64,000 bases of DNA from Parelaphostrongylus tenuis (GCA_019055375.1 JAHQIW010000809.1:1-64000), one strand, 5' to 3'. Shown: positions 10,582 to 20,424, counted from the first letter of the stretch. The notes: a model not told the origin generated them from the letters alone. Translations and numbers: made by a program.

Positions 10582-13500
10582 ATGGTGTCACAAGCGGTCC
10601 TGTACTCAGCACATATTCTTCCGTTCGGTCTGCTATGGCTGGCCTGCTCGATTGGACTCATTCCTCTGGCTGGGCTTGTCCCGGACGGCCACTTGTTTTT
10701 CGACATCTCGTGTTGTATGTTAGTTAGTTTCTTCTGCATATCATGTTCATTGTGGAGCCGTTAAGCACTAGTTTAAAGGTAAGAAGATCGCCTCGGAAGG
10801 GTAACACGTGGGTTAAACTCCCGCTCGAGGGTCAATGTTTTACCCAGCATGTTATGCGAAGCTTTCCATACCTTCAGGTCGGTGAAACGGCCCTTGTCTT
10901 TTCGGATTGTTTGTCCCCACGTGAGGGGGAGCATTATTTTCAAACTGGGCAATTGTTTGAGGAATTTCTGCTCCATATTTTGTTCATGAGCGCATGTGGC
11001 GCAGTGGTTAGAGGTGCCCTGCGTCGCACACGAGGTCAATGGTTCGATCTCGCGCTCATGGCTCACCAAGCCATCCATACCTCCGGGGTCGGTAAATTGG
11101 TACCAGGCAGGTCTCAGACTTCTCTGGGAGGATAAGCAGCACTGACTCGGTTCAGCGGGAGGCCACCGTGAGTCATTGTAAAGGCCAGATATGCATTCAA
11201 TCACCTCAAACGAAGTTAGAAATTGAAGTCGAATGCATGGCGCATCCCTAAGGGATTGATCAACGCCGAGAGCTTTATCCTTTATCCTTTTTATTTCGTT
11301 TGTTGTGAAGAGAATAAAGAGGCCTTGATTACGTGACCACCAACCACCTTTTCTTTTGACTTGGCAGTTATTTCGAAAGCTCAGATCTCTGGCTACTGCG
11401 CTACATGGCCTTTTTTGGAAGCACCCTTTTATAAAGCTGTAGCATTGAAAAAAATTCTGTTTACACCGGTCGCGCTTTTACCATTACTCCGCTGTAAGCA
11501 CGAAAAATACATGAACGTGTAGAGGAAGTCTTGTATCATCAGTGTCATACGTTTTATCTGGAGTTTCTTTCGAAGCGGAGAAAAGTTTCCAAAATGAATA
11601 ATAAAACTTGCACTCCACATGTGTGTCGCGCCAGCGCGATATCGATTGATCGCTATTGATCCACGGCCAGCGCACACAGTGGCTCGACAAATAAATGCGC
11701 TGCGTATGTGAAACTCAATTTCATTTTTCTTGCTACACTGCATCAGAACGGTCTTTCCAGAAAATAAGGACAGCTCGTCGAAACTTACGCTGTCGAATGG
11801 TTGCTCATAATTCCAGGGAACCGTTCTATTCTGCGAAAAATATACGTGTGTGAAATACAAATGTTTTCTTTCTGCTACAGCGTTATAAACAGGCTTTTTT
11901 AAAGACGGCTACGTAGCGTAATAGCCAGAGATTCAAGCTTTCGAATGATCTCTAACACTCTTATGAAAGCTTCTTGTCCAGCGAAAAGGGTCGTTTCTTC
12001 ATTAGTTGCCAGATTAACATATAAAAACTTGGTTTTTCTATAAGGAGGATGAGTACTTCGTGTCGCTCACGTCGGCGGAAATATCTAATGTTGTGACCTA
12101 CACTAACGAAGGATTTGAGATGCCGCTCTACACTCCAGGTTATCGAAGGTAAGGTGGGCTGGACACGTAATGCCCTTTCAGCAACAACTAATGATCGAGA
12201 TCTGTTACCGACCGGATTCCGCGAATTGTCAAGCGCTTCCACAGGTAGATCACGACCGATGGTCTGATTTCCTGACGAGAAGCTTAGAAGAAAGATATTC
12301 TGGATAAGAGGAAAGGGTCCAAAGTTGCGACCTACTTCAGCGCTCAAACATCAAGGACGCCGTTCTATATTAGCGATTCGTTGACCCTTTGGGTGTTGTG
12401 CGTTGGAAGCAATTCTGATTTTTTTCTCATAGGGACGGCCGGTCAGATTTGGGTTAGTAGTAGCACAGTTCAAATAGCCCTTGAAAAAGAGTCACTAAGA
12501 GCATCGTGAAGCAATTATTCAGCTGCTTTCAACGCGTTAATAGATGGTAATAATTCAATAGTCTCTGTTCTAGCATAGCTTCACTCTTAGCTAGGTTTAC
12601 AAATGGAAATATTGAACCTCTCTGCCTGGGTGACAACGCTGTTGAGAATCAAAATTGTTGTTTCTCATGGGTAGAAACATGTAAAAATATCCAGTAATCT
12701 ATCTCATCTGACAGTTTTTAAATCTCTTCAAACGTTCAATATATTTTGTGAGAATGTTCAGAAGCCTTTTTGAGGTTGGCACGGCAGAACTATACCGTGT
12801 ATTTAAGCGGTTTCGCCCGCTTCTTAAGTGGCCCACGCCACCGCACTGAACCCTGCTTTATAGCAGGGATGCGAAATATTCCCACATATTTTATTGAGTT
12901 GTTGAAGCGAGGTTCAAAAACACTCGATAAGGTGACTTTCTACATATTAATCACTAGCCGTAGCCCATCGAGTGAAGAAAATGGTGATAACACATCATCA
13001 CGTGCTATCACCATGAATAATGTCGCCATCCCTGCCTAAAAAGTAGGGCTCAGCGTGGGGCGTGAGCCACTGAGGAAGCGGGCGACACCAACGAAATATA
13101 TGTATGGTTGTGACGTAGAACCTCGAAAAGGGTTTAGACATTCTCACAGACTATAACTCCAGTGATGTGGTGTGATTTGCAAAACTCTAAACCTTGAGCT
13201 AGAGTTGAACCCTCGTCTCACTCGTTTCCATTGGCGCGAGATGGCCACTGGGTTAATCATATCAAGCAAATGTTACATTGATATGAAGACAAAGAGTTGC
13301 ATGAAGTACAGATGCAACATGTTGAATATCTTCGTAATTTCCATTAGTAATTCGTTTATTCACATAGGGGCCTCCGAAATGGTGATTTTATGACTTCAAC
13401 TAGAGTTTAGAATTTTGGGTCAATTCTCTTTCTAATATTAATTCTCTCTCTTTCAGGCGCCTGTGTACGCAGTTCTTCTCCTGGCTGTGAGTTTTTTCTG

Positions 13501-16500
13501 TTGTAAGGAGTTTGTTTTTGCGGAGAAGTTTTTTTTCCTGCTATTCCACTATTTTGAGAGGAACACGCTTGGTTCAACTTGTAGGGTTTTCGTACATAGA
13601 TCTTGTCTATCATTGAATAACTGGTTTTTATAGGTTTGAAATACATTTCTAAGCATAATTCTAAGGATCCTGAGTGATATACAGGACTTTTGCTCCTGGA
13701 CGGTAGTTGAACCTGCGCTTCACTTCCCTATATAGGGGCGCGTGCTACCACTGCACCATCGAGGCCACCGCTTTGCTACGCCTTCCGAGATAAGACTATC
13801 CTAATCTAGCTTTTACAGCTCTCAGAGACGCTGTTAGCAACGATATAATGGTATATCATTGTAGAGGTTAGGAACTGAAATATCCGTGGTACTTTGAAGC
13901 AATGACGAGCAATTTATAGCAAACGCAAGAAAAACTTTTTCTTTGGTTGAGTGAAGTGATAAGATTCAAAAAATGTCTCATACTATTTGAAGTCTGGATT
14001 GATGTAAAGACCGTCATGTACGACATCAGGTAGTGCATTACGTGTCACCATTCTGAGTTTGAGCGGAGCCTGGTCGTTCCTATTTCTAAATCCTTCGTGA
14101 AGAAAGCTGTTTGGAAATAGGTCGTTCCATAAGCTTTGGCACCAGGGCAATAAGCACCAAAATTACTAGCCAGAAGTAATCAAAACCACATGACTTTGGC
14201 ATCGTTGAATTGCGCATTTTCTTGCGAAGATTTTGGTATACAACTTGTCCATACTTGCTCCAAGATGAAACTGTCGTGGGAATAAATTGGCTTGCTATTC
14301 GTTTAAGAATGGCTCTCAGGGCAAAATGCTGTTGAAGCGGCGCGCAAAACTAATGGAGTTTTCTATGGACGGCGAGAGCGTGTCTGATCCTCCAGACTGC
14401 TCTATTCAGCTTTGAACTTCTCGATTCACTTCCTAGCCGTCCTTCCTGCAACCGTATCATCGCCCCAAGCTCTATTAATCTTGCGCGCCGCTTCACTAGC
14501 ATTTTCCCCTACGCTCCACTCGTGCATGAGTAGCAAGCGAATATGTTCTCAAGACGGCTCCATCTCAAAGCAAGTGTAGGCATGTTGTATACCAAAATAT
14601 TCGCAAAGAAGTGCACAGATGAACATACCAAACATGTAGTTTTAATCATTTCTGGTTAATAAATTTGATGTTTATTGTTGTAGTGCCAAGCTTACTGAAC
14701 GACCTAATGTCATTTGAATGTTTTAGAATCGTTAGAAACATCAGTCTGAAAAAGATCTCACATCGACCTTGTGCTATCCCTGCGTTTCCCTTTCTGATTT
14801 CTATCGTTTTCGTGTAAACGGAGGTTTATATGTGGGATATGTTCTATGTGGGATTTGGCTGTTTAGTACCATGCTCTTCATGAATGCGTTGCTGATCAGG
14901 TAGATTTTCGTTCGAATCACGAGGTAACCTTACTATGACATTCTCGTGCCTTTGTCGAAGTAATCGCTACCTTTTGTAGATTTGAGGTATGAACTAGTTC
15001 CAAATAAGTATTAGCTTCATGGCTTTTAAGGTGATGGAAAGTCTGGACGGGTTAATGTAGGGTCGAACCACGGCTACGAGGCTTTGCACGTATTGAATGG
15101 CATCGCTATCACCGCTAAATCCTTACTTCTTTTTTGAGATATACCAGTGTTGGAACGACACGAGGACATCTGCAGCGAATTGTTAGACCTGATTCCATAT
15201 GTTACTTTAAACGAAATCCAATTTACATTGATTCTTTTCGCAGATATTGCAAATCTTTTCTCGTATGTTTGGCCAATGAGTGCGTGCGGCGCGGTAGTTG
15301 GAGGACTCTCCGACAGGCTCACCGAGCAATCTATTGCTCTGGGGTAAGTGGATTGCACGAGAAACAAGAAGTGTCTGGGAGGATAGCAGCACTAACTTGA
15401 TACTTCGGTAGGCCTCCGCGGATCATTGTGAACGCCAGATATGCTTTCGTTACCCCAAGCGATGCCAGATAAAGACGAATGCATGACTCATTCCTCATGG
15501 ATTGATGAATGCCGAGGTCATTATCCTTGATCCTTTTAGGTTTACGTGGTGCAAGTTGCCTACATCGCCCTTAGACGTTATTACGTCTTAGCGATTCTCT
15601 ATTGTAATCAACTCTTCCCTATTTGCGGCGTTAGTTGCCAGTGCAGTGGTATGAAGTCTTTGAAATACACAAATATTCTCTGGTACGATTTTGCCCCCGG
15701 GCAGATTGAATTCTCCATTTTTTGGATAACGGCAAGTCGGTAACAGAATTGTTGAGGATAAAAACACTGTTTCGTGTCCTTTATTAGTCTTGCATAGACG
15801 AATTGATCGATTACCGCTAGTGATTGATGAACTTGATTGTACCTTTACTTCGATTGTTTTATCAGGTTATCTACTGATAATCAAGTTATTTACTAAGATT
15901 ATTGAGATATACCTTTATCTCGAGTGCTTTGTTTAGACCACGCTCATATCTCAATAAATCCTTTCATCATTATTAGAGCCAACATGTCATGTGGTCTGGT
16001 AAGGGCTCTTGTACAGCCCGAGACACGTGTTTTGTCCTTACAGACTCATCAGCCGGGCAGAACCCGTCGTCTGTCGATCTTTTCATAGCCAGTTCTCTCG
16101 GGAGCGTCACACTCCTTATATATAGTTATCGACGACGTACACTTTACACTCTATGTCAGGTGAAACATTCACCTAACCCAGAGTGTTGTGCACTCGATTG
16201 CTCATTGGCTGGTACTTTTATTGCTCATTGGCTAAACAAAGCACTCTAGATAAATGTATAATTGTGATAAAATTTATTGCTCATTGGCTAAACAAAGCAC
16301 TCTAGATAAAGGTATAATTATGATAAAAGTACCAGCCAATGAGCAATCGAGTGCACAACACTCTGGGTTAGGTGAATGTTTCACCTGACATAGAGTGTAA
16401 AGTGTACGTCGTCGATAACTATATATAAGGAGTGTGACGCTCCCGAGAGAACTGGCTATGAAAAGATCGACAGACGGCGGGTTCTGCCCGGCTGATGAGT

Positions 16501-17456
16501 CTGTAAGGACGAAACACGTGTCTCGGGCTGTACAAGAGCCCTTACCAGACCACATGACATGTTGGCTCTAATAATGATGAAAGGATTTATTGAGATATAG
16601 TTATTTATTAAGACCACGCTCAATTTTCAATAGATCTCTTTATTACTATTTGAGTCAACATGTCATGTGGTATGGTAAATGGGCTCTTGTACAGCCCGCA
16701 CGTGTTTCGACCTTACAAACTCGTCAGTCGGGCAAAACCCGTCGTCTTCCTATCTTTTTTATGTTGGCTCAAGTAATAATGAAAAGGTCTATTGAAATTT
16801 GAGCGTGGTCTCAATGAAGCACTCGAAATAAAGGTATAAAATGATAAAAATACCAGCCAAAGAGCAATCGAGTGTACAACACTGTAAGTTCGGTGATATT
16901 TTCACTTGAACTACAATGTAAAACGTTAGTGTAGTGTAGGAATTGGAGCACCCACAGAGTATTTGGCTTAAAAAGATTGAAAGACAACGGGTTCTTCTAC
17001 TGACGAAACTGTAAGGTCGAAACACGTGTACTGGGTGTACAAGAGCCCATTTACCAGACCACATGACATGTTGGCCAATAATAATGAAGACAAGTAAATT
17101 GTATTGCGCATTGTAAGAGTATGACAAATAGTAAGTAGCTCTGAGTACTAACTTTGAGAAGAGTGAAGTAGTAAAGGTATTACGCACCATGAACTTAAGA
17201 AAAAGAAATCACTACGTGGGCTGCAGTATCTTCAAGTTTTCAATAGCTGAGTCGAAGTCGTCGCTAGATTTTTATTAAATTCAGGATGAGAAAGATAAAC
17301 ACCGAATATTCACAAGTATATGCTTTTCAGGTCTATGCGTTATTATCGGTAGTTCATGGCGTAGCAACTTTCAACGATTGCCCATCAGCTAAAGAGGAGT
17401 TGATGAAAGAAATAAAGGAAGCTAGAGATGATTTGAAGCGAAGGAAAGTCATCTAA
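10582..17456 (+). CDS. dpm-3: dolichol-phosphate mannosyltransferase subunit 3, three exons
   Basis: DPM3 is the small ER membrane subunit that tethers and stabilises the catalytic DPM1; the complex makes dolichol-phosphate-mannose for N-glycans, GPI anchors and O-mannosylation. Exons are 10582-10722, 13457-13486 and 17331-17456 (TAA last), all joined in phase 0, giving 98 residues against about 92 in human. Exon 1 codes for the first membrane segment (ILPFGLLWLACSIGLIPL). The 30-nt exon 2 (APVYAVLLLA) plus the start of exon 3 make the second. Exon 3 then holds the family signature VATFNDCP and a charged coiled-coil-like tail (KEELMKEIKEARDDLKRRK) that in DPM3 contacts DPM1. Exon 1 ends at a GTTAGT donor, the least certain junction. 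Introns of 2.7 and 3.8 kb are full of repeats, including the ribozyme foldback. Confidence 0.93.
10750..10835 (+). mobile_element. tRNA-like SINE head, family 2
   Basis: AAGCACTAGTTTAAAGG and the B-box-like GGGTTAAACTCCCGC in dpm-3 intron 1, just after the donor of exon 1. Degenerate. Confidence 0.35.
10985..11290 (+). mobile_element. tRNA-derived SINE, family 1
   Basis: Well-kept copy in dpm-3 intron 1: head GTGGCGCAGTGGTTAGAGG and GGTTCGATCTC, body AAGCAGCACTGACTCGG, end rich in TTTATCC. Nearly identical to the copy at 23543-23852. The frame through it translates to a SINE-derived peptide, not a gene. Confidence 0.85.
11345..11965. mobile_element. TIR element, family A
   Basis: Inverted ends of about 60 bp: the right end (GGCTACGTAGCGTAATAGCC) matches the complement of the left end around 11380-11410. 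Related elements are at 37540-38290 and 41055-41690, and a fragment at 26160-26600. The 143-codon frame on the minus strand lies wholly inside the repeat and is not a gene. Confidence 0.6.
12729..13156. mobile_element. foldback MITE, family F2 (long form)
   Basis: Outer arms match 8609-8803 (ATTTTGTGAGAATGTTCAG against its complement near 13137). A second, inner inverted pair (GCACTGAACCCTGCTTTATA against its complement near 13043) makes a nested palindrome. In dpm-3 intron 1. Confidence 0.65.
13165..13255 (-). mobile_element. tRNA-like SINE head, family 2
   Basis: Minus-strand degenerate copy with B-box remnant GGGTTCAACTC and tail GAGTTTTGCAAATC. Confidence 0.35.
13680..13770 (-). mobile_element. 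tRNA-like SINE head, family 2
   Basis: On the minus strand, GGTGCAGTGGTAGCACGCG and CAGGTTCAACTACCGTCC resemble A and B boxes. Located 200 bp past dpm-3 exon 2. Confidence 0.42.
14118..14706. mobile_element. foldback mariner-type MITE, family F1
   Basis: Best-kept copy: TA, then GGTCGTTCCATAAGCTTTGG at the left, and GAACGACC then TA at the right. Arms of about 200 bp are inverted copies with TTTTGGTATACAACTTGTCC in each. A TA target duplication is typical of mariner-derived MITEs. In dpm-3 intron 2. Confidence 0.75.
15148..15264 (+). other. exon-like ORF inside dpm-3 intron 2
   Basis: After GATATACCAG an open frame of about 39 codons (LERHEDICSELLDLIPYV and onward) looks protein-like and has no stop before a SINE that starts near 15276. 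No clear donor. It may be a fossil exon or a chance ORF; it does not fit the DPM3 alignment. Confidence 0.22.
15276..15540 (+). mobile_element. degenerate family 1 SINE
   Basis: Head GTGCGGCGCGGTAGTTGGAGG and body landmark AGCAGCACTAACTTG are recognisable; the end keeps TTATCCTTGATCCTTTTA. Confidence 0.55.
16003..16065 (-). ncRNA. hammerhead ribozyme copy with G12 mutated
   Basis: This is the left-arm counterpart of the ribozyme at 16479-16541, on the other strand. CUGAUGA, stem I, stem II and the cleavage triplet GUC are all kept, but the conserved GAAA reads AAAA. Plus-strand position 16033 is T where C would be needed. The changed base is the G12 position, the general base of hammerhead catalysis, so this copy should be inactive. 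Confidence 0.8.
16479..16541 (+). ncRNA. type I hammerhead ribozyme, intact core
   Basis: All core elements are present in order. The stem I 5' strand is GCCCGG (16486-16491), followed by CUGAUGA (16492-16498). Stem II is GUCU/GGAC closed by a GUAA tetraloop (16499-16510), followed by GAAA. Stem III is the self-complementary ACACGUGU (16514-16521), then C17 at 16522. The stem I 3' strand UCGGGC (16523-16528) pairs six for six with GCCCGG. Stem I continues past a six-base bulge (UGUACA) with GGGUUCU/AGAGCCC, seven pairs; this is where loop-loop contacts with stem II occur in natural hammerheads. Predicted cleavage is between 16522 and 16523. Stem III has no loop, so the RNA may act best as a dimer, as reported for Penelope-associated hammerheads. 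It is on the sense strand of dpm-3 intron 2. Confidence 0.87.
16681..16740 (-). ncRNA. decayed hammerhead
   Basis: On the minus strand, CUGACGA and GAAAC are kept, but stem II is weakened and the UCU around the cleavage site is deleted (GUG joins directly to CGGGC). Predicted inactive. Confidence 0.6.
16989..17048 (+). ncRNA. decayed hammerhead
   Basis: CUGACGA (17000-17006), the GUAA loop, GAAAC and ACACGUGU followed by A are kept. Inner stem I no longer pairs well, though the outer GGGUUCU/AGAGCCC is intact. Stem II has a mismatch at its base. Confidence 0.6.
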
Positions 17457-17607
17457 TGAGATCGGGTCGACAAAACTGCGTCAAAATGAGCTGATTTGGA
17501 GTTATTGTTATTTTACATAACATTTTTTCAGTGGGAATCTACATGTGATGTTGAGTTTTATGTCTTCTTTCTTGTTATATTTATTACTGCTATTATACGA
17601 TTTTTCA

Positions 17608-17613
17608 AATAAA
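17608..17613 (+). terminator. poly(A) signal AATAAA for dpm-3
   Basis: Canonical AATAAA 152 bp after the dpm-3 stop codon, the first on this strand. Confidence 0.6.
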
Positions 17614-17699
17614 TAATTTTACCCAGTGTACTAGTCAAATCGAATTATTCGAGTAGTCAGTGACGCTAGGCTATTAGGAAGCAAGGTGCTGCTTCGGTC

Positions 17700-17990
17700 T
17701 GTTGTCCAAGTGTTGCTTGCAATCAATCAACGAACGCCTTACGGAGCGCCTTGGCTCGGGTTCTTCCGAGGTTACAAGGAGATTTGGCGGGCCAGGGTTT
17801 TACGTCATTCATGAAGAAGACGAAATTCACAACCAGCGATTGAAACATTACGCGAAATGTGATGCAGATCTTTGTGCAGGATACATACGAGAAAGCAAAT
17901 CGACTCTAGAAGGCGTTAGGATCTGCACAGTAAAATGTGATGACGGGTCGCGTAGAAAAGAATTCTTCTACAGCCGTGCAACTAAGAATT
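17700..17990 (+). mobile_element. family 3 repeat copy with ORF
   Basis: Shares GTTTTACGTCATTCATGAAG and AGGATCTGCACAGT-type blocks with the repeats at 19528, 20425 and 53995. The 96-codon frame crosses these repeat blocks, so it is treated as repeat-derived. A middle section of about 60 bp is not shared and might be an insertion. Confidence 0.45.
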
Positions 17991-17992
17991 AA

Positions 17993-18905
17993 TGAATTTG
18001 AGATACAAGACAGGCACGGTACCATCAAAATGTAAAATAGCACGTTCCCTGCACAGTACACCTACCATGAAGGCCTATCTGTACTTTCACCAAATGAGCG
18101 AGTTATCGAAACCATCCAAACAAAATAATTCGTTCCATTGGCTATATGTAGAGCTGGTCAGCATGCTGTGTCTGCAATATTGAAATTTTTCTAAATACTG
18201 CTGTCGGAAAAAGTAGGATAATCTATGCAACAGAGATTCCTCGATACCTGCAGAACAATCTCGACACGGTAACATTGAGGGTCACGAGATCGTCAGCTTC
18301 TCAGTAATGCATTACTCTAGTCAAATAGTGCTAGTGGAGGAATGATTTCCGTAACCCCTCCAGGGTCACCAATTGTAGCTGTCACGCACAGTGCAAATCG
18401 CAGCCCCGGTGCGGGATTTTTGGTATTAGATCGGGGTTTTTTATCCGTTTTAGGTTAAAATTTGAGGTTTCTTGTAATATCTCCATAGATTAACGTTTTA
18501 TCTACATACCCGTATGCTTTTGATATTTGTATTGATGTGACCTTAGTATTGAACAGTGGAAATTTGTAGGACATGCGGGCGTTCTTTTTGCTGAAACCTT
18601 CTGAAAGAGTGTCTTAGGTATGTAGCAAACATCATAATAATGCGAAATGCATTAAAAGCTATAGATTCCGAGTATCAGTAAATCCAAATGTGAAACATAT
18701 GAAATATGAGTCATTTAAGGAAAAAGAGAAGAAATTGTGAATGTACTGCAGATCAAAATCGGATTAAAGTATGAATTCTTTATGATTTCTGCAAAGAATA
18801 AAATAAGATGAATAAACTATCTCCCGTTTTCTTTCTTTTCTAGCGCTTCATTCTGGTTCTGAAACGTTACCATAATGCTCATCAAGATACCACAAAGCGG
18901 TTTGT
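17993..18905. other. intergenic, nothing assigned
   Basis: Only short frames and no splice-bounded coding signal between the family 3 repeat and the tRNA gene. Confidence 0.4.
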
Positions 18906-18909
18906 GCGA

Positions 18910-18982
18910 GGCCCTGTGGCCTAATGGATAAGGCGTCGGTCTCCTAAACCGAAGATTCAAGGTTCGAGTCCTTGCTGGGTCG
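18910..18982 (+). tRNA. tRNA-Arg (anticodon CCT)
   Basis: A 73-nt cloverleaf. D arm GGCCTAATGGATAAGGC (A box). Anticodon stem TCGGT/ACCGA encloses loop CTCCTAA, giving anticodon CCT, which reads AGG. T arm CAAGG-TTCGAGT-CCTTG (B box). The acceptor stem GGCCCTG/CTGGGTC has one G-U pair and one T-T mismatch (positions 6 and 67). A TTTT about 5 bp downstream can end RNA polymerase III transcription. No intron. The mismatch leaves slight doubt about function; the other arms are perfect. Confidence 0.88.
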
Positions 18983-19078
18983 TTAATTTTGCGACACTTG
19001 GAATGCGTTTACTGTGGATTGTTAACACTACGTGTGGATTAATTTCGCTAGTTTGCCACAGATCAGAACCTTGCTAAT

Positions 19079-19152
19079 CCATTGTGTCCTAATGGCTAAG
19101 ACGAAAGTTTTCGATGGTGAAGGTTTAAGGTTCAGGTCCGTGAGGGGTTAGG
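19079..19152 (+). pseudogene. tRNA-Arg-like pseudogene
   Basis: GTGTCCTAATGGCTAAGAC and GGTTCAGGTCC are damaged A and B boxes in the same order and spacing as in the tRNA just upstream. Neither the anticodon stem nor the acceptor stem closes. Confidence 0.5.
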
Positions 19153-19482
19153 AGTTTTGCGGCTGAAAACTTCTATTCCAGGTCTTTGATACTACACCCC
19201 TGTTAGTTAACCTTCAAGCCTTACTTTAGTCACTGCCAAATGAGCTATAGCCAAGTGGTTGAGATGTTCTCCTCAGCTAAAAATTCAAAGATCGAATGTT
19301 ATCTGAATAAGGATTTTGTAGTATTTGGGTATTGGAATAGATTGATTCTGGTTTTCCTGCATTGCATTATTATATGTCGATGGTATGCTGCAGTTCAAAA
19401 GATAGTGCAAACCAGCTTCGCCCGCGCTTTGTCGTAAGTTTCTGTAACTCATATGTTCTTCTAACTATCACTCTCTCTCACC

Positions 19483-19488
19483 CTATAT

Positions 19489-19527
<39 letters not shown>
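19483..19527. repeat. (TA)n microsatellite
   Basis: Nearly pure TA repeat directly before the family 3 repeat. Confidence 0.85.
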
Positions 19528-19720
19528 GGGGCGCTGCGGCAGAGCGGTTGTGATGCTCGTCGCGGCGCGCGTGGAGCCGAGCTCCATCCCCCTCCCCAAC
19601 TCTCCCGGCAATCAACAACAACGCTCTATGGAACGCCACAGCCATGCTATCTTTGAGATTGCTAGGAGACTCGGTCAACCAATATCTGCGCCGTTCTTCA
19701 TCATTTGATTTCACGACTTA
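19528..19720 (+). mobile_element. family 3 repeat (SINE-like)
   Basis: Head GCGGCAGAGCGGTTGTGATG is tRNA-like, then GGAGCCGAGCTCCATC and AGGAGACTCGGTCAACC, all shared with 53995-54260. GC-rich against its flanks. It adjoins the RTE fossil, which suggests RTE-driven mobility. Confidence 0.55.
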
Positions 19721-19739
19721 GATAGACATAATTGGAGCA

Positions 19740-20415
19740 TTCGAAGACGTTCGTTTCGTTGAATGTGAATGGGGCAATCAAAATCCATCTGTTCCTTATA
19801 AACATCGTTTTCGTTAGACATAGTTGAAGACCAATCTTTCCGCAGACGTTGTCGAAATCGTCAACATTCGTTCTGCTTATCTGATACTTGGTGTTATGAG
19901 GACGATATCATCAGTGAAGAGAAGATGGTTTAATTGTCGACCGTCTATATTTACTCACATCTGGTCCCATTCTATTGTTCGCATGTGTTTTGGAGGGCGG
20001 TTGTGAATGGTTTCGGCGAAAATAGATTGCCTTGTCGACCCCCTCTTCTTACGTCAGTGGCAGTATTGTTGTAGAATGGCGAAATTTTGATTGTGGTTTC
20101 TTTATGTGGCTCTTATGTATCGAGTAGGGACGCCCTAGTCGTCCAGAGCCTCTATAACCGCTTCTGCTTCCACAGAAACAAAGGCTTTCTACAGATCGAT
20201 GAAAGTGAGACAGAGTGGTTGTTTGTACCCTCATGAAACTTCAATGAGTGTTGTGATCGCGTGGATATGGTCCTTGGCACTAAATGCTTTTCGGAACCCT
20301 GCTTGTTCGTATGGCTGTCCTTCGTCTAGTGTTCTGTCAGTCCTGTTTAGGATGACTCGAGTGAAGAGTTTATAGACAACTAACAGCAAGCAGATTGGGC
20401 GATAATTGCCTAGAG
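19740..20415 (-). pseudogene. RTE-type LINE reverse transcriptase fossil
   Basis: Minus-strand frames, interrupted by stops and shifts, read the reverse-transcriptase core in order. NYRPICLL comes near 20400, then EQAGFRKAF, then CLTFIDL and KAF near 20180. GVPTRYI follows near 20120, and LLFTDDIVLITP near 19910, whose DD pair is the catalytic aspartate motif. These are hallmarks of RTE-clade non-LTR retrotransposons. No endonuclease domain is seen here. The copy is dead and truncated. Confidence 0.88.
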
Positions 20416-20424
20416 ATCGAGGCT

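Larger units (their letters stand above)
15946..16598. repeat. 276-bp inverted repeat with ribozyme in each arm
   Basis: Arms 15946-16221 and 16323-16598 are inverted copies with only two differences seen, so the pair is young or kept alike by conversion. The 101-bp spacer holds a direct duplication of about 55 bp starting TGCTCATTGGCTAAACAAAG. The outer left flank begins AGACCACGCTCA, an end sequence shared with the element at 16611. Mirror-image open frames on the two strands are a consequence of the palindrome and are not genes. In dpm-3 intron 2. Confidence 0.95.
16611..17090. repeat. second, diverged copy of the ribozyme foldback
   Basis: Begins AGACCACGCTCA and contains its complement near 16802-16813. 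It is followed by a further right arm that ends near 17090. It is homologous throughout to 15946-16598 but with many substitutions and internal deletions. Confidence 0.75.

Noticed and set aside
10743..11204. Frames of 130 and 143 codons on both strands
   Set aside because: Both run through the family 1 SINE; the same peptide appears at 23506-23763.
11429..11860. 143-codon minus-strand frame
   Set aside because: Lies inside a TIR element of family A and shares sequence with 26160-26600 and 41055-41690.
15989..16555. Two similar 86- and 93-codon proteins on opposite strands
   Set aside because: They are the mirror images produced by the inverted repeat; no domain and they overlap the ribozyme.
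17702..17992. 96-codon frame as a real gene
   Set aside because: It crosses blocks shared with family 3 repeats; only a middle section is unique.
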